Origin: an uncultured Alphaproteobacteria bacterium
GTDB taxonomy: Bacteria > Pseudomonadota > Alphaproteobacteria > Rs-D84
Assembly (NCBI GenBank): GCA_937888635.1
Contig: CALARG010000019.1
Location: 1 to 13,834, forward strand
Reading direction: 5' to 3'
DNA length: 13,834 nucleotides
The first letter of the stretch is position 1. The number at the start of each line of letters is the position of its first letter. Made by a program: the position numbers and the translations under genes. Positions 6,376 to 13,163 of the stretch are shown one piece after another. A model generated the notes under the pieces. The model searched no databases and was not told the origin of the DNA. It saw only the letters and a program-made list of their open reading frames with translations.

Positions 6376-6497
6376 AAAACGCGATTCGTTTGTGCGATAT
6401 AAAATCGCAAAACCGAATCTGTTTTCTGATTCGCACTTCAACCGTCGGTTGTAGTGGTTTACAGGAATCTTTTCTTATTCTATATATCATACTGTGA
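6372..6497 (+). CDS. possible 41-codon ORF (doubtful)
   Basis: The ATG at 6372 overlaps the previous stop by four bases and has AAAGGA at 6357-6362. It would encode 41 residues starting MKNAIRLCDIKSQNR and ending in a hydrophobic FLILYIIL. The first third is also a long RNA hairpin (6383-6419), and the 3' end covers the promoter proposed for the next gene. I recognise no family. Translation is possible but the inverted repeats argue that the sequence is constrained as RNA or DNA instead. Confidence 0.18.
   Translation: MKNAIRLCDIKSQNRICFLIRTSTVGCSGLQESFLILYIIL
6383..6433 (+). promoter_or_regulatory. hairpin with an alternative third arm (switch-like)
   Basis: The 16-base arm at 6383-6398 pairs with 6404-6419 with only two mismatches around loop ATAAA. 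The distal CGAATC (6414-6419) can instead pair with a second GATTCG at 6428-6433 across an eight-base T-rich loop. The two pairings exclude each other, as in attenuators. Both lie upstream of the promoter at 6458-6486, so any RNA carrying them would come from an earlier start. Confidence 0.4.
6458..6486 (+). promoter_or_regulatory. promoter of the 6526 gene
   Basis: TTTACA (6458-6463) and TATATA (6481-6486) are 17 bases apart, with a predicted start near 6493 and a leader of about 33 bases carrying AAAGGAG (6510-6516). Confidence 0.5.
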
Positions 6498-6525
6498 ACA
6501 TAAAAAACCAAAGGAGAAAGAAAGT

Positions 6526-6870
6526 ATGACACAAACACAGGTAAACATTAATGCAGAAAAATTTCAATCGGGCGAACAACTGTGGTTCTGGTTTCTGTAT
6601 TCAAAGCAAGTGCGCACAAATAATTTCGGTCGTATGCGCGCAGCGGCAACACGCCGACCATGTGAAATACTGGATGTGGAATCAATGATTACAAAACTGT
6701 ATTTGTCGGGACGACTGAGTGATGAACAATTATCTGTTATGAAAAAATATGGCGATCGCCGGCGCGCGCCACACCAATATATTTGGAATGAAAATCGCGA
6801 CGCAGGCCTGTGGGACCGCGCAATGAATATTATTGAAATAACTGCGCGTGCACGCGGATGGATTGAATGA
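6526..6870 (+). CDS. conserved-looking small hypothetical protein
   Basis: The product is 114 residues, soluble and basic, with no signal peptide or membrane segment. The N-terminal third is aromatic-rich (GEQLWFWFLYSKQVR), the middle has RRPCEILDVESMITKLY followed by GRLSDEQLSVMKKYGD, and the C-terminus is a likely helix LWDRAMNIIEITARARGW. This layout resembles small uncharacterised alphaproteobacterial proteins I have seen, with Leu/Asp-rich helices and a W/F-rich start, but I know no assigned function and will not give one. The ATG at 6526 is chosen for its strong AAAGGAG site nine bases upstream; an earlier in-frame ATG at 6454 lies before the promoter and has no such site. The next gene follows after 41 bases and may be co-expressed. 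Confidence 0.8.
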   Translation: MTQTQVNINAEKFQSGEQLWFWFLYSKQVRTNNFGRMRAAATRRPCEILDVESMITKLYLSGRLSDEQLSVMKKYGDRRRAPHQYIWNENRDAGLWDRAMNIIEITARARGWIE

Positions 6871-6876
6871 ATAAAT

Positions 6877-6894
6877 ACGCCCCAGATGGGGCGT
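6877..6894 (+). other. intercistronic GC hairpin
   Basis: ACGCCCC (6877-6883) pairs with GGGGCGT (6888-6894) around loop AGAT. Only two to three T residues follow, so it is a weak terminator at best. It ends five bases before the AAAGGA site of the 6912 gene, so it could limit read-through, protect the upstream mRNA end, or affect initiation. Confidence 0.55.
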
Positions 6895-6911
6895 TATCAA
6901 AGGATAGAAAT

Positions 6912-7259
6912 ATGATTATTATTGGATTTACACATAAAACATCCAAGGTTTTACCACAAATCTTTTGTCGGAATTTTAGGCATGTGGCGGTTATTCACCC
7001 AACGGGTGCATGTTTAACAATGTATCAATTTGTGCATCGCAACAAAATCGTAAAAATAAAATTAAGGTGGCGCGATATTAAAATACTGACACAACACGGT
7101 TGGGTGTTTGTCTGTCTGCCGGGGGTGGTGGGGCAAAATCTTGATAAATATCGGGTGTGGACATGTGTTCAGTTGGCAAAACATGCCGTTGGGATGCGTG
7201 CATTTTGCATTCAAACACCAGATGCGTTGTATAAAAAATTAAAAGCCCTTGAATTATAA
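6912..7259 (+). CDS. small hypothetical protein, possible permuted NlpC/P60-like fold
   Basis: The product is 115 residues, basic and without a signal peptide. Near its start it has an FRHVAVIHPTG stretch (His24), and near the end WTCVQLAKHAVG (Cys85), followed by a TPDALYKKLKAL helix. A His-first, Cys-second order with HVAV and TC-VQLAK resembles circularly permuted NlpC/P60 (LRAT/YiiX-like) cysteine hydrolases or acyltransferases. That is an inference from two motifs only; the strength of the match is unknown. The ATG at 6912 is used because AAAGGA (6899-6904) lies seven bases upstream. It may form a two-gene unit with the 6526 gene. Confidence that it is a real gene is moderate; function is unknown. 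Confidence 0.72.
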   Translation: MIIIGFTHKTSKVLPQIFCRNFRHVAVIHPTGACLTMYQFVHRNKIVKIKLRWRDIKILTQHGWVFVCLPGVVGQNLDKYRVWTCVQLAKHAVGMRAFCIQTPDALYKKLKALEL

Positions 7260-7504
7260 ATATTTCTGGGGCATAATCGGTATGGACTTTTGTGTTGAAG
7301 GTCTGGGTTTTCAAGACCCGTATATACGTTATACGCATTATGCGTATGTAAAAAAATTAAGCCTGACCATTGTGGTCGGGTATCTGTGGTTATACAACAG
7401 GTTTATGCCGAAAACCACGGAGTCATTCGTATATATGACCTTGAAAATGCCCGGCCGTCAATTTTTTGACGGTTTTTTGTTGGCAAAATCAAAGGACATA
7501 AAAA
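7260..7504 (+). promoter_or_regulatory. structured leader region before the glycosyltransferase gene
   Basis: This 245-base stretch has no convincing gene but is dense in inverted repeats: GGTCT (7300-7304) with AGACC (7314-7318); ATACGCAT (7331-7338) with ATGCGTAT (7340-7347); CCTGACCA (7362-7369) with TGGTCGGG (7373-7380); and GTGGTT (7386-7391) with AACCAC (7413-7418). GGCATAA (7270-7276) can pair at long range with TTATGCC (7403-7409), enclosing three of these and competing with the fourth. It ends in an intrinsic terminator (7455-7481) just before the ribosome site. This arrangement is what a cis-acting attenuator or riboswitch looks like, but I recognise no known class. Confidence 0.4.
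7455..7481 (+). terminator. intrinsic terminator directly upstream of the glycosyltransferase
   Basis: CCGTCAA (7455-7461) pairs with TTGACGG (7466-7472) around a TTTT loop, followed by TTTTTTGTT. The AAAGGA ribosome site starts only ten bases later, leaving no room for a separate promoter. Confidence 0.85.
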
Positions 7505-8371
7505 ATGGATAAAATTTCGGTCATTATCCCAGTATATAATACAGAAAACTTTCTGGAACAATGCCTGGGAAGTGTGGTTAATCAAACATACAAAAATTTA
7601 GAAATACTGATTGTTGATGATGGGTCGCCTGACAAATCAGACGCGATTTACAAACGATTCGCATTAGAAGACAACAGAATTAAAATAATCAAACAGAAAA
7701 ATTCTGGTCTTTCTGTGGCACGAAATACAGGATTAAAATTTGCGACTGGACAATGGATACACTTCGTTGATTCTGATGATTATTTAGATATGGATTATTA
7801 CGAAAAAATGATAAACGCTGCACGCGATATCAATCCAGATATTATTGCAGGTGGGGTTATTTCACAGAATTCAAACCTGTATAATATTCAATACAAGACA
7901 AAATGTGTGCTGTTTACGAAAACAGAAAAATTTATACAAACAAACGCGCTGAAAAACTGTACCGTGTGGCGATATATTTTTAAACGCGATTTTTTAGAGA
8001 AAAATAATCTGAAATTTGCAGTTGGAAAAATTTTTGAAGATATTCTGTTTACACCAAATGCTGTACTGATGGCAGACTGTATCGTGACGGTACCAAACGC
8101 AAATTATCATTATGTGTTTAATAAAAATTCATTGCTGAACAAAAAATACACAAAAAATCACCAGGCGCAATATAACTATGCAGAATCATATTTGAATGAT
8201 TTTATAAAAAAGCACAATCTGGAAGATGTTATTAACAGAAGTAAAAATACAGAGGTGACAACATACAAACTGATTGCGTTTAAAATATTTAAAAAAATCT
8301 TTTTCAAGGACAGCAATGAATCAAAATACTATTTATTTGGTGTGCGAATTTTAAAAACCTATAAAAAGTAA
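7505..8371 (+). CDS. family 2 glycosyltransferase
   Basis: This is an inverting GT-A glycosyltransferase of family 2, likely adding a sugar to a surface polysaccharide or glycolipid; donor and acceptor are not predictable. The 288-residue product starts with the family pattern ISVIIPVYNTENFLEQCLGS (4-23), then VVNQTYKNLEILIVDDGSPD (24-43), NSGLSVARNTGL (66-77), and the DSDD metal/nucleotide-sugar motif at 89-92. The C-terminal half is Lys/Asn/Phe-rich and less conserved, with no membrane span. The ATG at 7505 is fixed by the family N-terminus and by AAAGGA at 7491-7496. Composition is strongly AT-rich: one sampled 60-base line (8221-8280) is 33% G+C against 55% in a virB9 line (3661-3720), which suggests acquisition from elsewhere. 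No other polysaccharide gene is in view. Confidence 0.9.
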   Translation: MDKISVIIPVYNTENFLEQCLGSVVNQTYKNLEILIVDDGSPDKSDAIYKRFALEDNRIKIIKQKNSGLSVARNTGLKFATGQWIHFVDSDDYLDMDYYEKMINAARDINPDIIAGGVISQNSNLYNIQYKTKCVLFTKTEKFIQTNALKNCTVWRYIFKRDFLEKNNLKFAVGKIFEDILFTPNAVLMADCIVTVPNANYHYVFNKNSLLNKKYTKNHQAQYNYAESYLNDFIKKHNLEDVINRSKNTEVTTYKLIAFKIFKKIFFKDSNESKYYLFGVRILKTYKK

Positions 8372-8372
8372 A

Positions 8373-8402
8373 AAAATCCGCCGAATGGGCGGATTTTGTT
8401 TT
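8373..8402. terminator. bidirectional terminator between the glycosyltransferase and yidC
   Basis: AAAATCCGCC (8373-8382) pairs with GGCGGATTTT (8388-8397) around loop GAATG. The plus strand continues TTTTGTTTT, and the minus strand gives a run of seven T after the stem. It serves both convergent genes and touches the yidC stop codon. Confidence 0.88.
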
Positions 8403-9972
8403 ATTTTGACTGACGCTTGATTATCTGCATTTGGATTATGCCAAAGATATTTGATACCGTCCAATACAGTACCAAGCCCGCCGGCATCCATGCAAACATT
8501 ATGGTAAATAATATCGGCATCCAACGCATCATTCGTTGGGTCTGGGCAACCGCATCATTGCCAGAATTGCTTGTTGTTTTGGCAGACTGCAAACGCTGCT
8601 GCAGCCACATGGTTGCGCCCATCAATATCGGCAGGATAAAGTATGGATCCATTGCAGATAAATCTGATATCCACAAAAAGTGTGCATTGCGCATCGCAAC
8701 AGATACCAGCAGTGCCTTGTACAATGCGAAAAAGATTGGAATCTGAATCAGCATTGGCAGACAGCCCGACATGGGTGATGTCTTGTGTGTTTGATACAGT
8801 TTCATCATTTCCATCTGCAGACGCATTTTATCGTTGGCGTACAATTTCTGGATGCGTTGCATTTCAGGCTGCATTTTCTGCATGGCTGCCATGGATACAT
8901 AGGATTTACGCGTCAATGGCCACATCAACATGCGCAGCAATATTGTCATGATAATAATCGCAACACCATAATTCATAACAACATGATGTATGCCGTTTAA
9001 TACCCACAACATTGGACGCGCCAAGAACCAGAACCAACCGTAATCAATTGTCTTGGCAATGCCGGGGATTTTTGATTCAACCGTGTCCAAGATACTTTGG
9101 TCGCGGGGTCCGACAAAGATATTTGTTGTAATTGTCGCAGTCGCACCATTTGCCACAGGTACCGCAGATGCCGCCGTGTCAGCAATGTATTTATCGCCAC
9201 TTTTTTTCATGCGGATTGTTTGGTCGGGGGACGAAATTGCGGCGACCGTTTCCCAATACTGGTCCGCAAAGCCCGCAAAACCATTCGTTGTTGAATAGGC
9301 ATAGGACTGATTATCCAGTTTTTGCCATGCGACAGATTCTGTGTCTGAATTTACATATGCAATTGCACCATTAGAAACACCAGATGCAGATTTCATATTA
9401 TTTTCACGAACAATACGCGCATATGGCGCAAACGCAACATCGTGACCAGAATTGTTCTGCATTGTATCTGTGATGGTTATTGTATAGCCATCTGTATCAA
9501 TAGTACGCGTAAAATTTACACCATCAGAATTGCGCCATGTGTATTTATTATTGTCCGCATTCCAAACGGTTGTTGAAACAGGTGCGGTTGTGCCGGTGGC
9601 CAACAGTCCAATTTCCACATAATCATTATCGGCGCCCAGCAATGACACAGGTGTTGGGTCGTCAGATGTGCGCACAAAATCGGTCAGCGATACATCTGAT
9701 ATACGCAACCCCTGGACAGATGCAGTGATATTATCTGATTTGATTTCATAGGTCGGCACCGCCGTTAAATCTTCAACAACAGTGGTGTCTGCGTCGGGTT
9801 GTGCAACCTGTTTCGGGCCCATAAGCACACCGATTAACCACCATGACGCGATAAAAATCATCGTCCACCACAAAAAGCCAGAAAATGGTGACCGCTTGGT
9901 CGTGGTGGCGGCGTTCTTGTTCGCGTTCCACATATTAAAACCTGAATTTTTATTATCCATATACTGAACCAT
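8401..9972 (-). CDS. yidC: membrane protein insertase YidC
   Basis: YidC inserts and folds inner-membrane proteins alone or with SecYEG. The 523-residue product has the Gram-negative layout: TM1 at about 33-51, a large periplasmic P1 domain (about 75-300), then the conserved five-helix core beginning near 310 (GWFWFLARPMLWVLN). It has the essential hydrophilic-groove arginine in ILLRMLMWPLT (Arg347), the MAAMQKMQPEMQRIQ coiled region, GCLPMLIQIPIFFALY, and a C-terminal MMRWMPILFTIMFAWMPAGL. The ATG at 9972 lies two bases after the lspA stop, with AAAGGATGG overlapping the lspA end. A later ATG at 9960 (MDNKNS) resembles some family starts but has a poorer site. It is probably co-transcribed and translationally coupled with lspA. 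Confidence 0.97.
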   Translation of the reverse strand: MVQYMDNKNSGFNMWNANKNAATTTKRSPFSGFLWWTMIFIASWWLIGVLMGPKQVAQPDADTTVVEDLTAVPTYEIKSDNITASVQGLRISDVSLTDFVRTSDDPTPVSLLGADNDYVEIGLLATGTTAPVSTTVWNADNNKYTWRNSDGVNFTRTIDTDGYTITITDTMQNNSGHDVAFAPYARIVRENNMKSASGVSNGAIAYVNSDTESVAWQKLDNQSYAYSTTNGFAGFADQYWETVAAISSPDQTIRMKKSGDKYIADTAASAVPVANGATATITTNIFVGPRDQSILDTVESKIPGIAKTIDYGWFWFLARPMLWVLNGIHHVVMNYGVAIIIMTILLRMLMWPLTRKSYVSMAAMQKMQPEMQRIQKLYANDKMRLQMEMMKLYQTHKTSPMSGCLPMLIQIPIFFALYKALLVSVAMRNAHFLWISDLSAMDPYFILPILMGATMWLQQRLQSAKTTSNSGNDAVAQTQRMMRWMPILFTIMFAWMPAGLVLYWTVSNIFGIIQMQIIKRQSK

Positions 9973-9974
9973 GA

Positions 9975-10511
9975 TTATTTACCATCCTTTATTGTTTTTA
10001 AACATTTACGACGTGCCAAATACATATTTAGCAAGTATAAACCCACACCAACACAGATGCAAATGTCTGCGATATTAAATGCCGGCCAATGCCAACCGCC
10101 AATATGAAAGTCCAGGAAATCAACCACTGCGCCAAAGCGAATGCGGTCAATTAAATTACCAATCGCACCACCTGCGATTAAGGCCAGGGGCACACGTTCG
10201 TACGATTGGGCACGAACAAACAAATAGCGCAAAATAAATCCAATTACAAATGCAGTTGCAATAACCAACACGATTGGCGCAGATTCACCCAATGCGCGAA
10301 ACAGCGAAAATGATGTGCCCGGATTCCATGTAAACACAAAATTAAAGATATCGCACACATGCGCCATCAGGTATGGTACCGGCACAATTTCCCACGCAGG
10401 TCCATACAATGGAACCGTACCTGTTATTAGGTACAGCAATACCCCCTTGGACAATTGGTCAAGGATAATTGCACCAAAAATCACCGACAGAATTAATGTT
10501 ATTTTTTTCAT
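9975..10511 (-). CDS. lspA: lipoprotein signal peptidase (signal peptidase II)
   Basis: LspA is the inner-membrane aspartyl protease that removes the signal peptide from diacylglyceryl-prolipoproteins. The 178-residue product has four likely membrane helices and the family blocks LDQLSKG (17-23), FNFVFTWNPGTSFSLF (56-71) and GAIGNLIDRIRFGAVVDFLD (115-134). The catalytic aspartates are Asp122 in NLIDR and Asp149 in FNIADI. I start at the ATG at 10511 because AAAGG lies six bases upstream; an ATG five codons earlier (10526) has no site and gives an atypical MERLQ extension. Its own promoter lies at 10540-10568, after the terminator of the antiporter gene, and yidC follows with a two-base gap. 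No lipoprotein substrate is obvious in this window. Confidence 0.97.
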   Translation of the reverse strand: MKKITLILSVIFGAIILDQLSKGVLLYLITGTVPLYGPAWEIVPVPYLMAHVCDIFNFVFTWNPGTSFSLFRALGESAPIVLVIATAFVIGFILRYLFVRAQSYERVPLALIAGGAIGNLIDRIRFGAVVDFLDFHIGGWHWPAFNIADICICVGVGLYLLNMYLARRKCLKTIKDGK

Positions 10512-10539
10512 CTGCAACCTTTCCATTTTTCAGGTTGTA

Positions 10540-10568
10540 AATATAGCAATATATATACGCAAATGCAA
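10540..10568 (-). promoter_or_regulatory. promoter of lspA-yidC
   Basis: On the minus strand, TTGCAT (10568-10563) and TATATT (10545-10540) are 17 bases apart, predicting a start near 10533 and a leader of about 22 bases. It begins right after the antiporter terminator. Confidence 0.55.
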
Positions 10569-10593
10569 ATAAAATGTCCCCAATTTGTGGACA
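10567..10593 (-). terminator. terminator of the antiporter gene
   Basis: On the minus strand, TGTCC (10593-10589) pairs with GGACA (10579-10575). An inner CAA/TTG pairing can continue the stem past one A-G mismatch. TTTTATTT follows. It starts six bases after the antiporter stop. Confidence 0.6.
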
Positions 10594-10598
10594 AGATA

Positions 10599-12308
10599 TT
10601 AATCGTTTTTATCCGAAATAACCGTAGATAACGCAGAATAATTATTGTGTCGCATTTCAGACAACAGGTCATTGATTTGTGCATCAGGAATGCCAATATG
10701 GTTCAACACCCCCTGCCCCAGCATAAATGAAGACTCAATTGTTTCAGGCAGCGCAGATACAACACCTTCGCGCATTAACATCTGGCTGTCGGCCAGGTTG
10801 CGCACACGGGCAAAAATCTTGACCCGGGGGGCAATTGATTTTACAGTCAGGACTGTTTTACGCGCCGTAGACGCATTATCCAGCGCAACAACAACCGCAC
10901 GCACCGCGCGTGGGCGCAGGCCAAATTCGGTCAATACTGCGCGATTTGTCGTATCGCCATAGACAACATTAAAGCCCATTTCGCGTCCCATCATGACAGA
11001 ACTGACATCTAAATCAATGGCAATATATGGTATACCCTGGGCATCCAGCATCTGGCATATAATTTGACCAACACGACCAAAGCCACAAACAACAACATCA
11101 GGGTTTATATTTTTGTCTGCATCATCCAATGTGTGTGGATGGCGTTGTGGCAATAATTTGCCACGGCGTTGCAGATAATCGTGCAGGCATAACAATAACG
11201 GCGTCAGTATAATTGACAGTACAATTATTGCAGTTATGATTTCTTCGTGGCCGGCGGGTATAGCGCGAATGCCAGATGTCTTCATCGTTTGCAACATCAG
11301 CAATGCAAATTCCCCGCCCTGGGCCAAAATTAATGCAATCATTGTGGAATCCATAAAATTCACACCACGGACACGCGCAACCATGAATATCGCATAGAAC
11401 TTTAACGCAACAAACACAACCAATCCACCCAGCACCATATACCAATTCGCCCCCAGGAACGGCAAATTTAATCCCATCCCCAGCGATATAAAGAACAGCG
11501 CCAGAAACAGTGTTGCGTATGGGGTTATTTCTGCAGTTATCTGGTGGCGATAAATCGTTTCAGACATTAACATACCCGCCATAAATGCCCCCAGGCCAGA
11601 TGGCAGTCCCAACCAATCAATTACAACCGCCCAGATAACAATGTTTAGCATTATGGCCAGTAAAAAGGCCTCTTTGGATTTTAATTTTCCAATCTGGCGA
11701 AAGATTGGATTCATTACAAAGCGACCAATCAATATAACCGCAAAAATTAACGCAACAGATGTGACAAAAACATCAATTGCCGCCGCGCCCAGACTGAATG
11801 TTTTGCCGGCAAAAATCGGCAACATCGCCAACAGCGGAATTGATAGTAAATCTTGGAATAATAATATAGAAAATGTTTGGCGACCCATATCTGTATTGAA
11901 CTGATTGCGTTCATTTAACACCTGCATGTCGGCAGATGTACTGGACATTGCCAGCATCAGCGACACCATGATACAGCCCATTATTGACCACTGGGTCACA
12001 CCGAACAGTAATGGGAACAACATAACCGCAACCATCATAACCTGGGCCGCGCCAAAACCAAAAATTGTTCTGCGCATGCGCCACAGGCGACGAATGTTTA
12101 TTTCCAGACCGATATTAAACCATAAAAACATTATCCCCAGTTCGCCCAGAAAAGTCCATGTTTCGGACAATTCAAACAAATTAAAAACATATGGCCCTGA
12201 CAAAACACCCGCCAACAAAAATGCCGCCAGTGAACTGATACGACCCAGACGAAAGAAATAAACCAGACCAAATGCGACTGCAAAAAATGCAAGAAGTGAT
12301 AATGACAA
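10599..12308 (-). CDS. CPA2-family cation:proton antiporter with RCK domain (KefB/KefC-like)
   Basis: The product likely exchanges K+ or Na+ for protons, or acts as a gated K+ efflux system, in the inner membrane. The 569 residues comprise a 12-13 helix CPA2 transport domain (1 to about 375) and a cytoplasmic RCK/TrkA-N domain (about 403-520). Diagnostic blocks are AMSSTSADMQVLNERNQF (120-137), LLFQDLLSIPLLAMLPI (149-165, with the transport Asp153), LAQGGEFALLML (328-339), and the Rossmann loop VVVCGFGRVGQ (405-415), with acidic Asp432 for nucleotide binding. The start is TTG at 12308: GGAGAG lies upstream at good spacing, a stop closes the frame further upstream, and no ATG occurs until well into the protein. 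It follows rsmA by 30 bases and probably shares the recR promoter. No KefG/KefF-type partner is visible, and the exact ion is unknown. Confidence 0.92.
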   Translation of the reverse strand: MSLSLLAFFAVAFGLVYFFRLGRISSLAAFLLAGVLSGPYVFNLFELSETWTFLGELGIMFLWFNIGLEINIRRLWRMRRTIFGFGAAQVMMVAVMLFPLLFGVTQWSIMGCIMVSLMLAMSSTSADMQVLNERNQFNTDMGRQTFSILLFQDLLSIPLLAMLPIFAGKTFSLGAAAIDVFVTSVALIFAVILIGRFVMNPIFRQIGKLKSKEAFLLAIMLNIVIWAVVIDWLGLPSGLGAFMAGMLMSETIYRHQITAEITPYATLFLALFFISLGMGLNLPFLGANWYMVLGGLVVFVALKFYAIFMVARVRGVNFMDSTMIALILAQGGEFALLMLQTMKTSGIRAIPAGHEEIITAIIVLSIILTPLLLCLHDYLQRRGKLLPQRHPHTLDDADKNINPDVVVCGFGRVGQIICQMLDAQGIPYIAIDLDVSSVMMGREMGFNVVYGDTTNRAVLTEFGLRPRAVRAVVVALDNASTARKTVLTVKSIAPRVKIFARVRNLADSQMLMREGVVSALPETIESSFMLGQGVLNHIGIPDAQINDLLSEMRHNNYSALSTVISDKND

Positions 12309-12338
12309 TATTCTCTCCGTTTTTCCCTGATAGAAAAA

Positions 12339-13163
12339 TTATAACAAATTTTCTGCCAATGTTGCAAACATTTCTGGCGATAAATTTTCGGCGCGTTCGG
12401 TTCCAGATAAACCAAAGCGTTCCCAATCAACATTTGGCATGATACCACGAATCATCTTGCGACGCATGCCAAATAATTTAGCGGTAATTTGTTCTAATTT
12501 TGATAAATCCGATATCTTGGAAATTTTATCTGCGTTTGGAATAATTTGCACAACCGCGCTTTGTACCCGTGGGCGTGGAACAAATGCAGTATTTGGGACA
12601 TCAAATAAAATTTTGCTGTCTGCAATCAAAGATGTCAAAACCGCCAGACGACCATAATGTTCGTCACCAGGGCGCGCAGTGATACGCAGTGCCACTTCGC
12701 GTTGAAACATTAATGTTAATGATTTAATAGATTCGCCGCGGGCGATTTTTTGCAACCAGCCAATCAATAATTCTGTGCCAACATTATATGGCAAGTTTGC
12801 GCAAATCGCATATTCTGTGACACCTAATGCAGAAAAATCAACACGCAGTGCATCATCATAAATAACACTTAACCGACCATCTGACGCATCAACAATTTGC
12901 GATAAAATTGGGGCGGTTGTTTTATCTTTTTCAATCGCAATCAAACGCGGTGCGCCCGCCATCAAAATCGCACGGGTAAGACCCGCCGGGCCGGGACCAA
13001 CCTCTATCACCGGGGTATGCGTAATATCGGGAACACTGCGCGCGATGCGACCCGTCAGATTCAAATCAAACAAGAAATTTTGTCCGAACTGTTTTTTAGG
13101 TTCCAGTCCGCAATCACGCATCATTTCTGATACAGGTGGCAGATTTGCAATTTTATCCGTCAT
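12339..13163 (-). CDS. rsmA: 16S rRNA (adenine1518-N6/adenine1519-N6)-dimethyltransferase
   Basis: RsmA (KsgA) transfers four methyl groups from S-adenosylmethionine to two adjacent adenosines in helix 45 of 16S rRNA, a late 30S assembly checkpoint. The 274-residue product has the family start (QFGQNFLFD at 25-33), motif I VIEVGPGPAGLTRAI (52-66), the acidic ribose-binding IEKD (77-80), and the catalytic NLPYNV (123-128), then the RxR-type C-terminal region (FVPRPRVQSAVVQ). Length is normal. Its ATG overlaps the recR stop as ATGA at 13160-13163, so its translation is probably coupled to recR; a GGGGGGCG run upstream could serve as a ribosome site. The glycine-loop proline (GPGPAGLT rather than GPGxGxLT) is a mild variant seen in alphaproteobacteria. 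Confidence 0.97.
   Translation of the reverse strand: MTDKIANLPPVSEMMRDCGLEPKKQFGQNFLFDLNLTGRIARSVPDITHTPVIEVGPGPAGLTRAILMAGAPRLIAIEKDKTTAPILSQIVDASDGRLSVIYDDALRVDFSALGVTEYAICANLPYNVGTELLIGWLQKIARGESIKSLTLMFQREVALRITARPGDEHYGRLAVLTSLIADSKILFDVPNTAFVPRPRVQSAVVQIIPNADKISKISDLSKLEQITAKLFGMRRKMIRGIMPNVDWERFGLSGTERAENLSPEMFATLAENLL

Noticed and set aside
6454..6525. Upstream ATG extending the 6526 hypothetical gene by 24 residues
   Set aside because: It precedes the proposed promoter and has no Shine-Dalgarno sequence, while the ATG at 6526 has a strong AAAGGAG.
7260..7454. Known structured RNAs (tmRNA, RNase P RNA, SRP RNA, tRNA) in the leader region
   Set aside because: None of the expected signatures (tRNA-like ends with a T-arm, the GAGGAAAGTCC core of RNase P, the SRP tetraloop region) is present on either strand.
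7249..7512. An 87-codon open frame (TTG at 7249, or ATG at 7282) between the 6912 gene and the glycosyltransferase
   Set aside because: It has no good ribosome site, runs through four inverted repeats and a terminator, overlaps the glycosyltransferase start, and resembles no family. A structured leader explains the region better.
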